Assembly (NCBI GenBank): GCA_009760855.2
Contig: WPIO01000017.1
Span: forward strand, 5,661,001 to 5,725,000
Direction of reading: 5' to 3'
DNA: 64,000 nt
Source: Cristatella mucedo
Lineage: Eukaryota > Bryozoa > Phylactolaemata > Cristatellidae
The first letter of the stretch is position 1. Each line of letters starts with the position of its first letter. The position numbers and the translations under genes are program-made. A model generated the notes under the pieces. It was not told the origin of the DNA. It made no database searches and saw only the letters and a program-made list of their open reading frames with translations. Positions 11,799 through 33,599 of this stretch are shown one piece after another.

Positions 11799-11836
11799 GT
11801 CGCATTTCTTGTTCACTTTACTTGTCATCGCTTCAG

Positions 11837-21435
<9,599 letters not shown>

Positions 21436-21515
21436 GAGTGAACGAACACAGGACATTAATTCAGTCTGTGGATTAGATTTTGGCAGAATCAAATAAGGCA
21501 TCTCTTAGCTCAAGA

Positions 21516-21521
21516 AATAAA
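21516..21521 (+). promoter_or_regulatory. Poly(A) signal of left carbonic anhydrase gene
   Basis: AATAAA 81 bp after the stop codon at 21,433-21,435, within CAAGAAATAAATTGATGCG. It is the first canonical hexamer downstream of the stop. Confidence 0.55.
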
Positions 21522-21589
21522 TTGATGCGTCATCAGAAGAAATGGCAGAGTGCTGCATAGTTCGGCTGCTGAGCTGTCAGTGCTATGCT

Positions 21590-22290
21590 CTTTCCATGTG
21601 CAGAATATTATTCCTTGTGATTTAATAATAATAGTTTTACATTTGATACAGTGCCATCAGAGAACTCAATCTCAGTCTAGGCATTTAGCTTCCCTCTTAC
21701 GGTTAAAAAGTGAGTTTAACCCCTTCTGAACGAGTGTGCTTATGAAGCGGATACATAATTTGTGACAGCAGCTCCAGTCCTATGCTCGACTACAACGAGC
21801 GAAGCCAAGAGCTTTGGCACACGACTATAGTACCACCAACTCACGAAGGTGGACGCCACCGATAGTGGAACTAGGATAATGTTAAGCACGACCGTACCTT
21901 AGGTTTGCAAACCGTACCCCTACAGGGTAAGGAAGTATATTCGGCAGAGACTTGGGTGACGGGCATCTAGCCTTGCTAATGGCGTAGAACATCTCTGGGC
22001 TTAGTGAGCCACTGAACTGCCGATCGGCGAACTGCCTCAGGCGCCACTACCTCCTCACTGCATTGCTAAAGAGCATCTGACTGCCTAATGCACGATTTAA
22101 GCTTTTATACCGCCTCATTGAGGATTATAATACATCTGATTCCTAGTCATCATAGTTCAGGAATCACGAAAACATTTTGGCAGTTATAATCTGGCTGAAC
22201 TATCCGGCTCAAATGTTCCTGAGCTTCTCAAAGTAAGTAAGGCAGTCCTCGGCCAGAATGTGAAAGGGAACCAAACACAATCAAATGTGG
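21590..22290. other. Left-arm-only intergenic segment
   Basis: Right-arm sequence continues directly between the points matching 21,590 and 22,290. The segment contains a reversed LINE-A tail at 21,625-21,720 (AGAGAACTCAATCTCAGTCT) and otherwise nothing I recognise. 22,290-23,340 is shared with the right arm and shows no gene. Confidence 0.45.
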
Positions 22291-22934
22291 TAAACGTCAA
22301 CGTGTGGCTAGGCTACCTTATTTGGCATTACCATAGATTTATACCGATAATTGTCAGGTGCCTTTCTCACCGCCGTCAGTCTACCAGTCTTGTCTTCCTT
22401 AACCTTCATCGCCAACAGCCAGCCCAGAAACGAGCCTGAACGAAGTTAATCTTGAAGTTAGTCTTGCATTATGGGGGTTATAGATGACAGCCAAATTTGA
22501 CAGCTAACATATTAAGGGGCAGAGAACGTCAAGTTAGCGAACTGCTTCCAGGGAATGCAAACAGCTCACAATTCAGTGAGGAATGAGCTCAATTTACTTC
22601 ATTACCCCAGTACCAGTTTCAAAAGAAATAGATATGTAAAATAATCCTGGTACCCCATACTTTCTTGGCCTACCCGGCTTAAAAATATCCTTCGAAAATT
22701 AGTTGCTTCGTAAGAATTGTGAAATTTAATTTTAGTGTTGGACCTACAGAGCAAAACCTGAGGCCAACAGTCTGTAAACATATGACTGGAATGGCTATTT
22801 ATTGTGCTTAGAAGAGAATCTAGGGGCACGAAGATTCAGAAATTGCACAATCAGCTGAGTATATGCATTTGTATAAGAAAATATTTGTTATAGAACCATT
22901 CAAAAAGTTAGTTTCTGATCAAGAGTTATACATA

Positions 22935-23050
22935 TTCAGCAGGGGCAGAACCTACAACCTTGTTCATAGAAGATGACCATCTTAACATTTGGTCAAAACG
23001 AGAGTGCTAAGAAGGCAAGCCAGGACCAGTTTCGTGTGTCAGAGTAAGAT
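22935..23050 (-). mobile_element. Decayed tRNA-like SINE
   Basis: On the minus strand TTAAGATGGTCATCTTCTAT resembles a SINE-A box A region, followed by a weak box B region. Mirrored at 32,985-33,095. Confidence 0.4.
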
Positions 23051-23339
23051 TAAAAACCAACTGACACAGCCATTATTTCTAAGAGCTTCACATAATTTCT
23101 TTTATAAAAGTATCGATTCTTGAAAAGATTGTCATTAAGAATCATGTGGCGCACGCTGAAAATACTAAATCATAAGAAACCTTGTAGTCAGGATTTAAGT
23201 GGCAGTACTCCACTGAAACTCCTCTTAGTATAACCAACAACTTGCTATGCAGCAACGATGACGGAAATGTCTCTGCTCTAGTCCTGCTAGATCTTCTTGT
23301 CAGCTGCGCTCAACCCGTTTAATTACGATATCGTACTTA

Positions 23340-24510
23340 AATAATAATAATAATAATAATAATACACTTGATAAAGCGCCCTTATATAACTTAATCTCTT
23401 TCTGGGCGCTTTACATTTGCTGCAAAGAGAAATGCAATTGAATAGTAAGTAAAATCATGCTTGAAAAACAAACACAATGGATAAATGGTTAGGGGCGACA
23501 TGCACAGGGTCAGCATGCAAATGTTGTTAGTGGCAGCATGCACAGTGTCAGCATGCATAAGCACATGAAGGAAGAATCACTGGGACCCGCTATATGCTGT
23601 CCTAAATAGGTGTGTTTTGACGTTCCTTTTAAATGTGGTCAGGTCAGGGGATGTTCTGGCGCAGGTTGGGAGGGAGTTCCAGGCTTTGGGAGCATACGAA
23701 CTAAATGCACGGTCTCCAAAAAATTTAAGGTTTGTACGAGGTGTAGGTATATATATATTTGTACGAGGTATACGAGGTTTGTAGACTGTTGGATTCCGAA
23801 AAGCGGGTGGTACGATGCTTGGCCTGATGGGGTAGTATATCTGAGAGATAGGTTGGAGCCTTAGAATGAAGGGACCTACAAGTGAAGTAAATGCACGGTC
23901 TCCAAAGGATTTGAGGTTTGTACGAGGTATTTCTAGACTGTTGGATTCCGAAAAGCGGGTGGTACGATACTTTGCCTGATGGGGTAGTATATCTGAAAGA
24001 TAGGCTAGAGCCATAGAATGAAGAGACCTAAAAGTAAGCGACAAAACCTTGAAGTCAATCCGTTGCTTGACTGGTAACCAGTGCAGGTCGGTAAGAAGTG
24101 GAGTAATGTGGCAACTGCGACGCTCACGACAGACAAGCCTAGCTGCAGAGTTTTGCACCAGCTGCAATCGCCTGATCGCACATGCTGGTAGGCCAGTAAG
24201 CAGTGATTTGCAGAAGTCGAGACGGGATGTCACGCATGCACGGACCAACTCGGACGTGGTATTCTTATCTAAACAAGCCCGAATTTTAGCAATGTTATGG
24301 AGCTGAAAATAGGCAGATTTGACTGTGGAGCTGATATGGTCGTCTAATGAGAGGTCGCTTTGGAATATGACACCTAGATTTTGAGCTGATGCAACTGGAG
24401 ATATGCCGGCAGAGCCCATTTTGAAAGTCAGCCTTTCCAATCTCTGGATCACACTGGGTTTGCCCGAAACTAGTAAGTTAGTTTTATCATCATCAAATGA
24501 TTGTAAAAAT
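23340..24510 (-). mobile_element. LINE-A, young insertion private to left arm
   Basis: The minus-strand frame of 291 codons starts with MIQRLERLTFKMGSAGISPV and runs through HISSTVKSAYFQLHNIAKIR and TSRLDFCKSLLTGLPACA to the protein end. The 3' tail is AAT repeats at 23,341. The right arm is continuous at this site (near 32,695), so the insertion followed the duplication. It is 5'-truncated (begins at GATGATAAAACTAACTTAC). An internal tandem duplication of about 190 bp repeats the FGDRAF / PSIVPPAFRNPTV block. Confidence 0.9.
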
Positions 24511-24589
24511 CAATAATGTTTGCAGAAACTACATTAGAGTGGTTCCAATCGTTGTTGGCCTGTCGTGTTCAGTGCGTCATGATATGGTC

Positions 24590-25780
24590 AAATCTTATCC
24601 ACCAGATAAGTCACTCGTAGAGTCTAGCAGTTCTCAGAGGTTTAATATTCTCCATTTGCACTGAATCTCTTGGAGACGAGATACGGGTCTGTGGGATTGG
24701 CCGTTACTTCTATGCTGACAATACATGGCTGTATTTGTCAGTTTAACAATCAGACTCAGCTGCAGCGACTGATAGAATAAATGACTTGGCAAACAAAAAT
24801 TTGAGCCTGGACGTAAACAAGTATCCTTTAAGTAAACGAGAATAAAATGAACTGCTATTCTTAGGACACCTAAGCATTCGGCTGAATTAAGAGACTTTAA
24901 TCTTCTAATAGGCGATGCTATTTTGCAAACGTCACCATGTGCTCAGAATTTTGATGATGTCTTTGATAACTGCTTTTATTTTTATAAGTTTCATTAGGAA
25001 GACTTTGCCTCCAAAGCTAGCCATTACGTCCGATTTCTATTTGAGGTTACTCACTGTCTTTAATAGCCATTTGCAAAAATTTAACCATCTGCCGGTGTTG
25101 TTTTTGCTTGGTTATTGCAATTTATTTTTGGCCGGGCTACCAAAAGAGTCATTAGATCACTGCAAGTGGTGATGAATATAGCTTTGAGGTTAGTAAAAAG
25201 ATTCCCGAAGTTCAGCTATGTAGCTCCTGGACTGAAGGAGCTTCGAAGGGTTCCAGCTAATTAATTTATAAAGAGTAAAGTTCTTACGGCGATCCACAAG
25301 CTCACCATGGTTTTGGTCCTTCATAACTTGAATGCTGGTGCACCAGTTTGAACGTCGTCGCATCATCAGGTCTTCTATGAACAGTCTATTAACTGGTCTA
25401 TTTCATAAGCTTAAAAACCATTAAAGACAAGAGCTTTTGATGTGCAGGTCTATATTGTGGAGTTGACTTAAAAAATTCGTATGCAGCCGCATTTGTTCGT
25501 CTGCTCCAGTCGAGCTGCCTTTCATACGTCCTAAGCTGCTACTTCCATGCTAACATCACGTCCTTAACTCTCCTCCAGACGAAGCTATGACTATCACTTC
25601 CTCTTTGCTTCGTGAGATATTGTCTTTTGACTACCTCATATGTACCAAAAGGCTCTTCGGCTTCGAGCGTGCTATAGAAGACTCGGCCGCGTTACAACCA
25701 TGTAGTCTTTGTGGTTTTGTGGAGTTACATATGGAGATAAATTACACTACATAACATTCTGGGACCTCAATTGCCCTGAC
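24590..25780 (+). mobile_element. LINE-C, decayed L2/CR1-like copy
   Basis: Broken frames give an RT core region (VCGIGRYFYADNTWLYLSV; the usual ADD reads ADN) and a C-terminal part related to LINE-B, ending in the GGAGTTACATATGGAGATAA type 3' end. Mirrored at 31,930-32,570, where about 500 bp (left 25,015-25,505) are missing. Confidence 0.65.
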
Positions 25781-26173
25781 GAGGTTTTAAGCTATACCTG
25801 TATTTTTCACTTAAAAGTTAAGCTTCTGGCGATCTGATGAACTGCACCCAAGTGAAGATGCATCAGGGATGCATCAGGCGCCGATGTAAATTAAACAGAC
25901 AATTAGCCAGTGATCTGAGTTCGCACATGGTGTAACTTTCTGATGAATAGCTGTGCTCAAAGCTCTGAGTGACCCGCTGCCAGCAGAAAGCCGATCGGCA
26001 CTGGCTGGTTTGCAGGTCCATGCTAAAGAGCTATCAGCCAATCTTGGAGGGCCCAATAAGCATTGTGTAGTGTAACGTCCGTACCAGGCAGACCCAGGTA
26101 CACAAATGACAATAGACGAAGCGGACGTGCCCTGTCTAGGCCATAGAGCTTGCTGTTTCGCCCCACCTTACGA
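25780..26173. other. Conserved arm sequence without recognised gene
   Basis: Well conserved between arms (partner 31,517-31,925), with the shared peptide RLADSSLAWTC, but the two frames diverge after it through an indel, so coding is unlikely. It could be 3' untranslated sequence of the ORF ending at 26,174. Confidence 0.3.
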
Positions 26174-26499
26174 TTAGAATCGCGTGCAGTAACCAAAAGG
26201 GTATGAGCCTATAGCCACGAGCTGAATCGTTGCGTTCTTCTGCTTCATTGCCGGTCTCTCAGGCGAATTGTTTGGCGAGAACGGCTCATCGCCGTTCGGC
26301 AGCATTTCATTGCGTCTCTCCGGGCTGTTGTCATTGGCGTGACTGACAAACGGCTTCGGCTCCACGAATTCGCCTATTCTCCTCCGCTTTTTTCTCAGTC
26401 TCTCCCGTCCACTGTTGCTGCTGCTGGCAACAATTCCTATTCTTCTCAGATTCTGCCGACACAGGATCTCGAGTGGCGTTGATTCAATTAATGTACTGG
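26174..26499 (-). CDS. Unidentified ORF or terminal exon at inner edge of left arm
   Basis: Not recognised. On the minus strand a frame of about 108 codons runs from a possible splice acceptor (ATTTTCAG/CCAGT, edge at 26,499) to a TAA at 26,174. It has a Ser-rich stretch (VASSSNSGRERLRKKRRRI) ending in a basic cluster that resembles a nuclear localisation signal, then two Asn/Pro/Glu-rich segments (NDNSPERRNEML, FSPNNSPERPAMKQKN), and ends FGYCTRF. The mirror copy in the right arm has one in-frame stop. It could be the last exon of a gene whose other exons lie in the GC-rich spacer, or chance coding in duplicated DNA. Confidence 0.35.
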
Positions 26500-26510
26500 C
26501 TGAAAATCTG

Positions 26511-27450
26511 GAGTCTGGCATGCCTCGGGCATGCGAGCGTCGGCTTTTCAGGGGCACACTCTAGAATCGTGAGCCAGTTCAGCATGTTAAAGGCTGCCCG
26601 CCGCGGAATAAACCCGAGCTTTCGCAAGCGCCGGCCCTCAGCTCAGATTGCCTCGAACCTCACCTAGACAACCTTGAGCACCTGGTAGATGCCAGGTCTG
26701 TGAGCAACAGGGGCCCAGGCGCCCTCTTTGCAAGCAGCCGACGCGGTCGCTTCTGCTCACGTACTCGCCAGAGACGCCGAGCCTGATGGCACAGTGGTCG
26801 ATGGTCGCACACCGTTTCGCAACGGAAAGCTGACCGGGCGGCCAGCAGAGCCAGAGTGGCGCTCGCCATGAGATGGCGACTTGAAAGGTGCCCCTTGATT
26901 AGCTGGTCGCCGGGTAGCCCATCGCTGACTGAGGCTCACCGTGCGCTCCCCGCCGACGAATCGATGCCTGCGTGCAGTCGTCGTCGTTCGTTGGCTCCCC
27001 ACACACTATCCTCCGGTCACTTGCCGAAGGCGTAACTGGGCTGCTCGTCTTCTGCTCTCTGCCTTACAGGAGTAGCACGTGCCCAAGCGGGTTCTGTGGT
27101 TTTACGAAGGATGAAAGCGCACTCTACACGACGAGCAGCACCAGTGCGGTGCCTTGGCTGCTGATGTCCGTGGTCAAAAGATCGGGAGCGAGTGGGCCTT
27201 TTGCCGGCCTGCCCAGCTGCCGCTTGCTCAAGCCAGTGTTGGCTTTTCGCTGGCGCTGAAAACCGAGCGAAAGCATTAAGACGCAGAGCCATTCGTCACC
27301 AGCCTCGAGCGGTGCACGACCGCTGCCGAAATTTTCGTCCTCGAAGCCTAGCCTGAGCAGCAGCAGCAGCCGGGTATGCTTTGCAGCGGCTCTCGCACCT
27401 TGCTCTTGGCAGCCTGAAATAAAGGCTGCCGGGAAGTAAAGTGAATGCAT
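26511..27450. other. GC-rich unclassified block in spacer
   Basis: Distinctly G+C-rich DNA with overlapping short frames on both strands and CAG/CTG runs (27,356-27,370). No protein family is recognised. It could hold 5' exons or the promoter of the minus-strand ORF at 26,174-26,499. Confidence 0.35.
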
Positions 27451-27594
27451 ACTTTCGGCCAGAGCTCCTCTTATAAATACTACACGCACCGGTTATAATA
27501 GTACATAAAAATATAAAGCACAATAAAAAGTATAAAGTATAAAGTACAATATAAAGTATAAAGTACATATACATTTTCATATTTTAATAAACCA

Positions 27595-27875
<281 letters not shown>

Positions 27876-27929
27876 GCGTGTCTCCTTTGCTAAAAGAGCT
27901 AGGATAGATGCCGGTTGAGCAACGAAAAC

Positions 27930-28470
27930 ATACCACAGTTCTTACGCTGACCCACAAGGCCCGCCATGGCTTGGCTCCTCCGCACCTAGCTTAATTGCTG
28001 CACCAGTTTCAGCCTCTTCGCGCTCTCAGGTCCTGTATGGACAATACATTAGCTGTCCCATTCCTCCGCTTAAAGACCGTTGGAGACAGAAGCGTCAGCT
28101 TTGCAGGTCTTAGGCTGTGGAGCTCGCTTCCACAATTCTTACGCAACGACAACTTCTCTTCTGTTGCCGACTATGACTCATCATTTTCAGTGGTCCTGAG
28201 CTGCTACTTCCACGCTACTCACTACCGCAACTGCTCTCCCGACTCTGCTACGCTTCTCACTTTCTCTTTGTTGCATGAGATGAAGTCTGTTGGCTACCGA
28301 ATGCGTACTGAAAGCCGCTTAGGCTGTGAGTGGACAATACAAAACTGCTACGTAACATCCACATTGTCTTTTCTACTTTTTGGAGTTGCAGACGGAGATA
28401 CATTACGTTACATTAATCTTTCTGTAGAGCTACGGCAGTGCGGACCGGAGTGACATTCGTTCTTGCTTCT
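27930..28470 (+). mobile_element. LINE-B C-terminal region in spacer
   Basis: LLHQFQPLRALRSCMDN, LAVPFLRLKTVGDRSVSFAG and LWSSLPQFLRND are typical of the C-terminus of L2/CR1-type RT proteins. The frame stays open for 152 codons (27,995-28,453) and ends near ACGGAGATACATTACGTTAC. 28,500-29,560 shows no gene. Confidence 0.8.
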
Positions 28471-29559
28471 TCTTGTCGTTGTTATCAGCGATAGGTAGGC
28501 TTATACTCTCCGCGCTTTACACCATTTTGTTCCCGATTTATGGCTGCAAAATCTCGCCTGGTCAACAATGGCAGGGGATGCAAAAGTATTGGAAGAAAAT
28601 TAGCATTAAGCTGCTAGACATTCTATAAATCTTCAGCTTTAATTTGGAATACTGGCAGCGGTTTCGTAGCTGCTGAACCCATGCTCCTGAATGCAAATCT
28701 TAGATTTCTTAGTTAATGAAGCGAAACCAGAATCTTCGGAAAAAAGAAAATGCATTTCGAAAGTATGTGCGATAAAAACCCTATCAAACTTACATAATTT
28801 AAGTGGTAGGTAATTCATATGCTAGCTTCATGTAGCAAATCCGCATTGAAGGGCATGTGAGCAACGTAAGGACGCGCTGAAAAAATGTAAATACTATGAG
28901 CTATATGCTACGCCCCGTAAAGAACAACGTGCAGATAATATTTGACCGTGTCTTACTAAAGGAAGCACGTCAAGGCATGTTAAATTTCAGCAACAGGATT
29001 CAATGCTGCGACTATTTTTGTTTATTAGCGACTTATCTCCCCATTATATGCTGAAGATGGCGATCGTTCCCACTCGAGTGCTTCGAGGGACTTGTCGTAA
29101 GTAAGCAATTAGGTCAACGTGACCATGTCGATGACGGCTAACCATTTGAATTCGATACTAACCTCGTCGTCTGACTGGGGTGGTGCATTCAATCTCGTAA
29201 GGTGCCGAAATAGAACTCAGAAGGGTAGAGGTCGAGAACTTTCTGCTAGGCGGCAAGTGGTTATCGAGCAGAGGCAATCTACGTATGTGAATCTGCTGCG
29301 GCATAATATATACGGTTACAAGCTATTAGTCATAAATTTATCACACAACTTTATATATACCTCTATCTGTTGCAAAACCTTTTCCTCGTTGCAGTCGCTG
29401 ATTTCTATGAGCTGTAATTTGTAGGATCATTGGTGGTCACATCGTGCATTCTATCACCAACCATATTGACATCCTTCGGTTACAGTATGTGCAAAGTGCA
29501 TAGGAAAAATGCAGTTCTCTTTGGGCGCCTCACTATTATAATGTCTGAAGAGTGAGGCT

Positions 29560-29885
29560 GCCGAACTATATGACCCTGTGCATGTCACCCCTAACCATAT
29601 TATTCATCTCGTTTGTTTTTCAAGCATGATTTTACTTACCATTCAATTGCATTTCACTTCACAGCAAATGTAAAGCGCCTAGAGAGAGATTGAGTTTTCT
29701 GAGGGCGCTTTATCAAGTGAATTATTATTATTATTATTATTATATGATAGCAGCAGGAACCAGAGATTGCTTTCACGATGGCCTTGGATAGTCAACCTGT
29801 GTCAAGAGGTGTGCCTAAGGAGACTGCTTTGGCAACTATAATACTAATAATAATACACTTGATAAAGCTCCCTCTGACTATTATC
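29560..29885 (+). mobile_element. LINE-A 3' end, plus a reversed tail fragment
   Basis: 29,560-29,750 is the LINE-A 3' untranslated end with the hairpin TAAAGCGCCT ... GAGGGCGCTTTA and (TTA)n. 29,820-29,885 is a short reversed terminus (AATAATACACTTGATAAAGC). Confidence 0.8.
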
Positions 29886-30264
29886 AATATCAGATCATGC
29901 ATATCGTTGTTGTAGCAGTCCCGTTGCTTTAAAACGGATTTAGAAAGCGTCTAGAATCCCCAGTCGGAACCGAAAGAGTATCCAACATGTGAGGAGTCCA
30001 AACAAATGTTGCAGTTTGCTGCTTCAAAGGCACTCTGCAAGGGTACGCTTGGATCGGTAACACTAAACCAGAATCGCGTGCATGACAGCTTCTGCCGATA
30101 TATAATGAGACTGTTAAATCAGTTATCAAGCCTACCAGCCACTCCAGTTATCAGTCTCTATAATAAACTAGGTTTATTTTTTAGTAAGTTAGTCCGTAAT
30201 TCTAAGTAACAGACGTCCTAATTGCATTGAGCCATCCGTGATGGCTGTCTATTCGTTTAATTAG

Positions 30265-30870
30265 GGTAAGCAAATTTGAGCCTCGCAGTTATCACATTAC
30301 TCCACATCTCGCCGTCCTGCACTGGCTTCCAGTCAAGCAAGAGATAAACTTCAAGGTTTTCTCGCTCACTTTTAGGTCACTTCATTCTTTGGCTCCAGCC
30401 TATCTATCAGATCTACTCCCACACCAGGCCAAGCATAGTACAACCAACCTTTCGTAATCTAACTGTTTACCAATATCTCGCACAAGCCTCAAATCCTTTA
30501 GAGACCGTGCATTTAGTTCGTATGCTCCCAAAGCCTGGAACTCACTCCCGACCTGCGTCACGACATCTCCCGACTTGTCCACATTTAAAAATAAATTAAA
30601 ATAGGAACCTATTTCCGACAGCATTTAGTGGATCTCTGGGATTCGTCCTTTATATGCTTATGCTTGCTGATACTGTGTATGCTGCCTCTAGCCACACTTG
30701 CATGCTGACCTAGTGCATGTCACCCCTAACCATGTTATTCATGCTGTCTATCAAGCATGATACCACTCACTATTCCATCACTTTCCCTTTGCAGCGAATT
30801 TAAAGCGCCTAGAAAGAGATTGAGTTCTGATGGCGCTTTATTAAGTGTATTATTATTATTATTATTATGT
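30265..30870 (+). mobile_element. LINE-A C-terminal coding end and 3' end
   Basis: Decayed C-terminal coding (LHWLPVKQEINFKVF-type), the GCTCCCAAAGCCTGGAACTC block, then a tail with AAAGCGCCTAGAAAGAGATT, GGCGCTTTATTAAG and (TTA)n. No partner in the arms. 30,870-31,180 holds nothing I recognise. Confidence 0.8.
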
Positions 30871-31190
30871 CAAGAAAAGAAGCAGATAATTTACCAAATT
30901 GCCTACGTAGCAGCACCGTGCACTCTCGTAGGTGACATTGAATATTGACATGCTGAATTTAAAGCACTTAAATGAGTGTGAACCTGAAGGGATTTTACAA
31001 ATAATGGCAGCGGCATTCGTGCAGCCAGCACTCTCTGCACTACGCCCGAAGCGACGACAGGCAGTGCTTCCAGTGCTTCCTGCCCTTCAGATAGATGGGT
31101 GCATCGAAAAGCTACCTGGTTAGTGTAAATTGGGAGTTTTATCTGTTTCGTTAAATGGCTGCGAATCAGTGTTATACTCTAAATTTTTAG

Positions 31191-31516
31191 CCAGTACAAT
31201 TATTAAATCAAAGCCACTCAAGATCCTGTGTCGGCAGAATCTGAGAAGAATAGGAATTGTTGCCAGCAGCAGCAACAGTGGACGGGAGAGACTGAGAAAA
31301 AAGCGGAGGTGAATAGGCAAATTCGTGAAGCCGAAGCCGTTTGTCAGTCATGCTAATAACAACGAGCCGGAGAGATGCGAGGAAATTCTGCCAAACGGCG
31401 AGGAGTCGTTCTCGCCAAACAACTCGCCTGAGAGACCGGCAATGAAGCAGAAGAACTCAACGATTCAGCTCGTGGCTATAGGCTCATACCATTTTGGCTA
31501 CTACACACGATTCTGA
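31191..31516 (+). pseudogene. Right-arm copy of the unidentified ORF, with nonsense change
   Basis: Inverted copy of the ORF at 26,174-26,499. The frame starts after an acceptor-like AATTTTTAG/CCAGT and reads KILCRQNLRRIGIVASSS and RERLRKKRR. It then meets TGA at 31,310-31,312, where the left copy has AGA. Beyond the stop the frame stays open (KPKPFVSHANNNEPERCEEI) to 31,516. There is no indel relative to the left copy. DNA upstream of about 31,182 has no similarity to the left arm, so any 5' exons are not shared. Confidence 0.35.
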
Positions 31517-31929
31517 TAGTTAGGTGGGGCGAAACCGAAAGCTCTATGGCCTAGACCGGGCACGTCCGCTTCGTCTATTGTCATTTGTGTACCTGGGTCT
31601 GCCTGGTACGGACGTCGCCATACACAATGCTTATTGGGCCCTCCAAGGTTGGCTGATAGCTCTTTAGCATGGACCTGCGAACCAGCCAGTGCCGATCGGC
31701 TCTCTGCTGGCGGCTGGGTCACTCTGAGTTTTGAGCACAGCTATCCATCAGAAAGTTACACCGTGTGCGAACTCAGATCACTGGCAAACAGTCTGTCTAG
31801 TTTACATCGGTGCCTGATGCATCCCTGATGCATCTTCACTCGGTTGCAGCTCGTCAGATTCCCAGAAGCTAAACTTTCTAGTGAAAAGTACGGGTATAGC
31901 TTAAAAGCAAGGCAGTGCAACTATGATCC

Positions 31930-32570
31930 TAGGATGTAATGTAATGTAATTTATCTCCATATGTAACTCCAATAAACCACAAAGACTAAGTGGTTGTAGT
32001 GCTGCAGAGTCTTCTATTGCATGCTCCAAGCCGAAGAGGGTTTCGGTACATATGCGGTAGCAAACAGACTGTATCTCACGAAGCAAAGAGGAAGTAGCAG
32101 TCATAGCTTAGTCTGGAGGAGAGCTACGGACGTGAGTAGCGTGGAAGCAGCAGCTTAGGACAGCATGAAAGGCTTCCTAATGAAATTTATTAAAATATTA
32201 GCATTTATCAAAGACATCGTCAAAATTCCGAGCACACGGTGCCATTCGCAAAACGGCATCGCATATTAGAAGATTAAAGTCTCTTAATTCAGCCGAATGC
32301 TTTGATGTCCTGAGAATAGCAGTTCCTTTTATTCTCGCTTACCTGAACGAAGTGTGTGGACATCCAGCCTCAGATGTCTGTTTGACAAGTAATTCATTTT
32401 ATCGGTCGTTGCAGCAGAGTCTGATTGTTAAAATGACACATACGGCAATGTATTGTATGCATGGAAGTAACAGTCAATCCCATAGACCCGAATCTCGTCT
32501 CCAAGAGATTCAGTATAAATGGAGAATATCAAACCTCTGAGAACTGTTAGACTCTACAGGTGACTGATCT
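31930..32570 (-). mobile_element. LINE-C, right-arm copy
   Basis: Mirror of 24,590-25,780 with an internal deletion of about 500 bp near 32,170. It begins with the shared LINE-B/C-type 3' end (ATGTAATGTAATTTATCTCC). Confidence 0.6.
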
Positions 32571-32984
32571 GGTGGATGAGACTTGTCCGTCGCATGAAAC
32601 ACTGAACACGATAGGCCAACTACGATTTGAACCAATCTAGTGTAATTGCTGAAAAAAAGAATTGACGTTGACAATCATTTGAGTAAGATATCGTGATCAA
32701 ACGTGTTGAGCACAGCTAATACGAAGATGCAGCAGGACTGGGGAAGCGACATTTCTGTCATCGTTGCTGCACAGCAAGTGGTTGGTTATACTAAGAGCAG
32801 TTTCAGTGTAGTAGTGTCACTTAAATCCTGACTACAAGCTTTCTTATGATTTATTATTTGCAGCGTGTGCTGCATGATTCTTGATGATAATCTTTCCATG
32901 AATCAATACTTTTATTAAAGAAATCATGTGAAGCTCGTAGATATAATGACAGTGTCTTTTTAGTGTGTTTTTAATCTTACTCTG

Positions 32985-33095
32985 ACATACGAGACTCGCA
33001 CTGGCTTGCCTTCTTCGTACTTTCGTTTTGACTAAAGGTTAAGATGGTCATCTTCTAAGAACAAGGTTGTACGTTCAGCCCCGGTGGATTATGTA
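32985..33095 (+). mobile_element. Decayed tRNA-like SINE, right arm
   Basis: GGTTAAGATGGTCATCTTCT and GTACGTTCAGCCCCGGTG look like box A and box B of a SINE; mirror of 22,935-23,050. Confidence 0.4.
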
Positions 33096-33599
33096 AAACT
33101 CTTGAGCGGAGACAAACTTTTCGAATGGCACTATACCAAATATTTTCTTATATAAATGCATGTACTTAGCTAATTGTGCAGTTTCCGAATCTTCGTGCCC
33201 ATAAATCCTGTTCTAAGCACAATAAATTGCCATTCCAGCCCCATGTTTACAGACTGTTGGCCTCAGGTTTTGCTCTATAGGTCCAACACTAAAATTAATT
33301 TCACGAATCGTACGAAGCGACTAATTTTCGAAGGATATTTTTAAGCCAGATAAGCCAAAAAAGTATGGGGTACCAGGAATTTTTTATACATCTATTTATT
33401 TTGAAACTGGTACTGTGGTAGCGAAATAAATTGGGCTCATTCCTCACTGAATTGTGTGCTGTTTGTATTCCCTGGAAGCAGTTCAGTAACAGTAACTTGA
33501 CGTTCTTCACCCCTTACTCTGTTAGTTGTAAAAGTTGGCTGTAATCTATAGCCTTCATAATTCAAGATTAACTTCAAGATTAAATTTTTCAGGCTGTTC

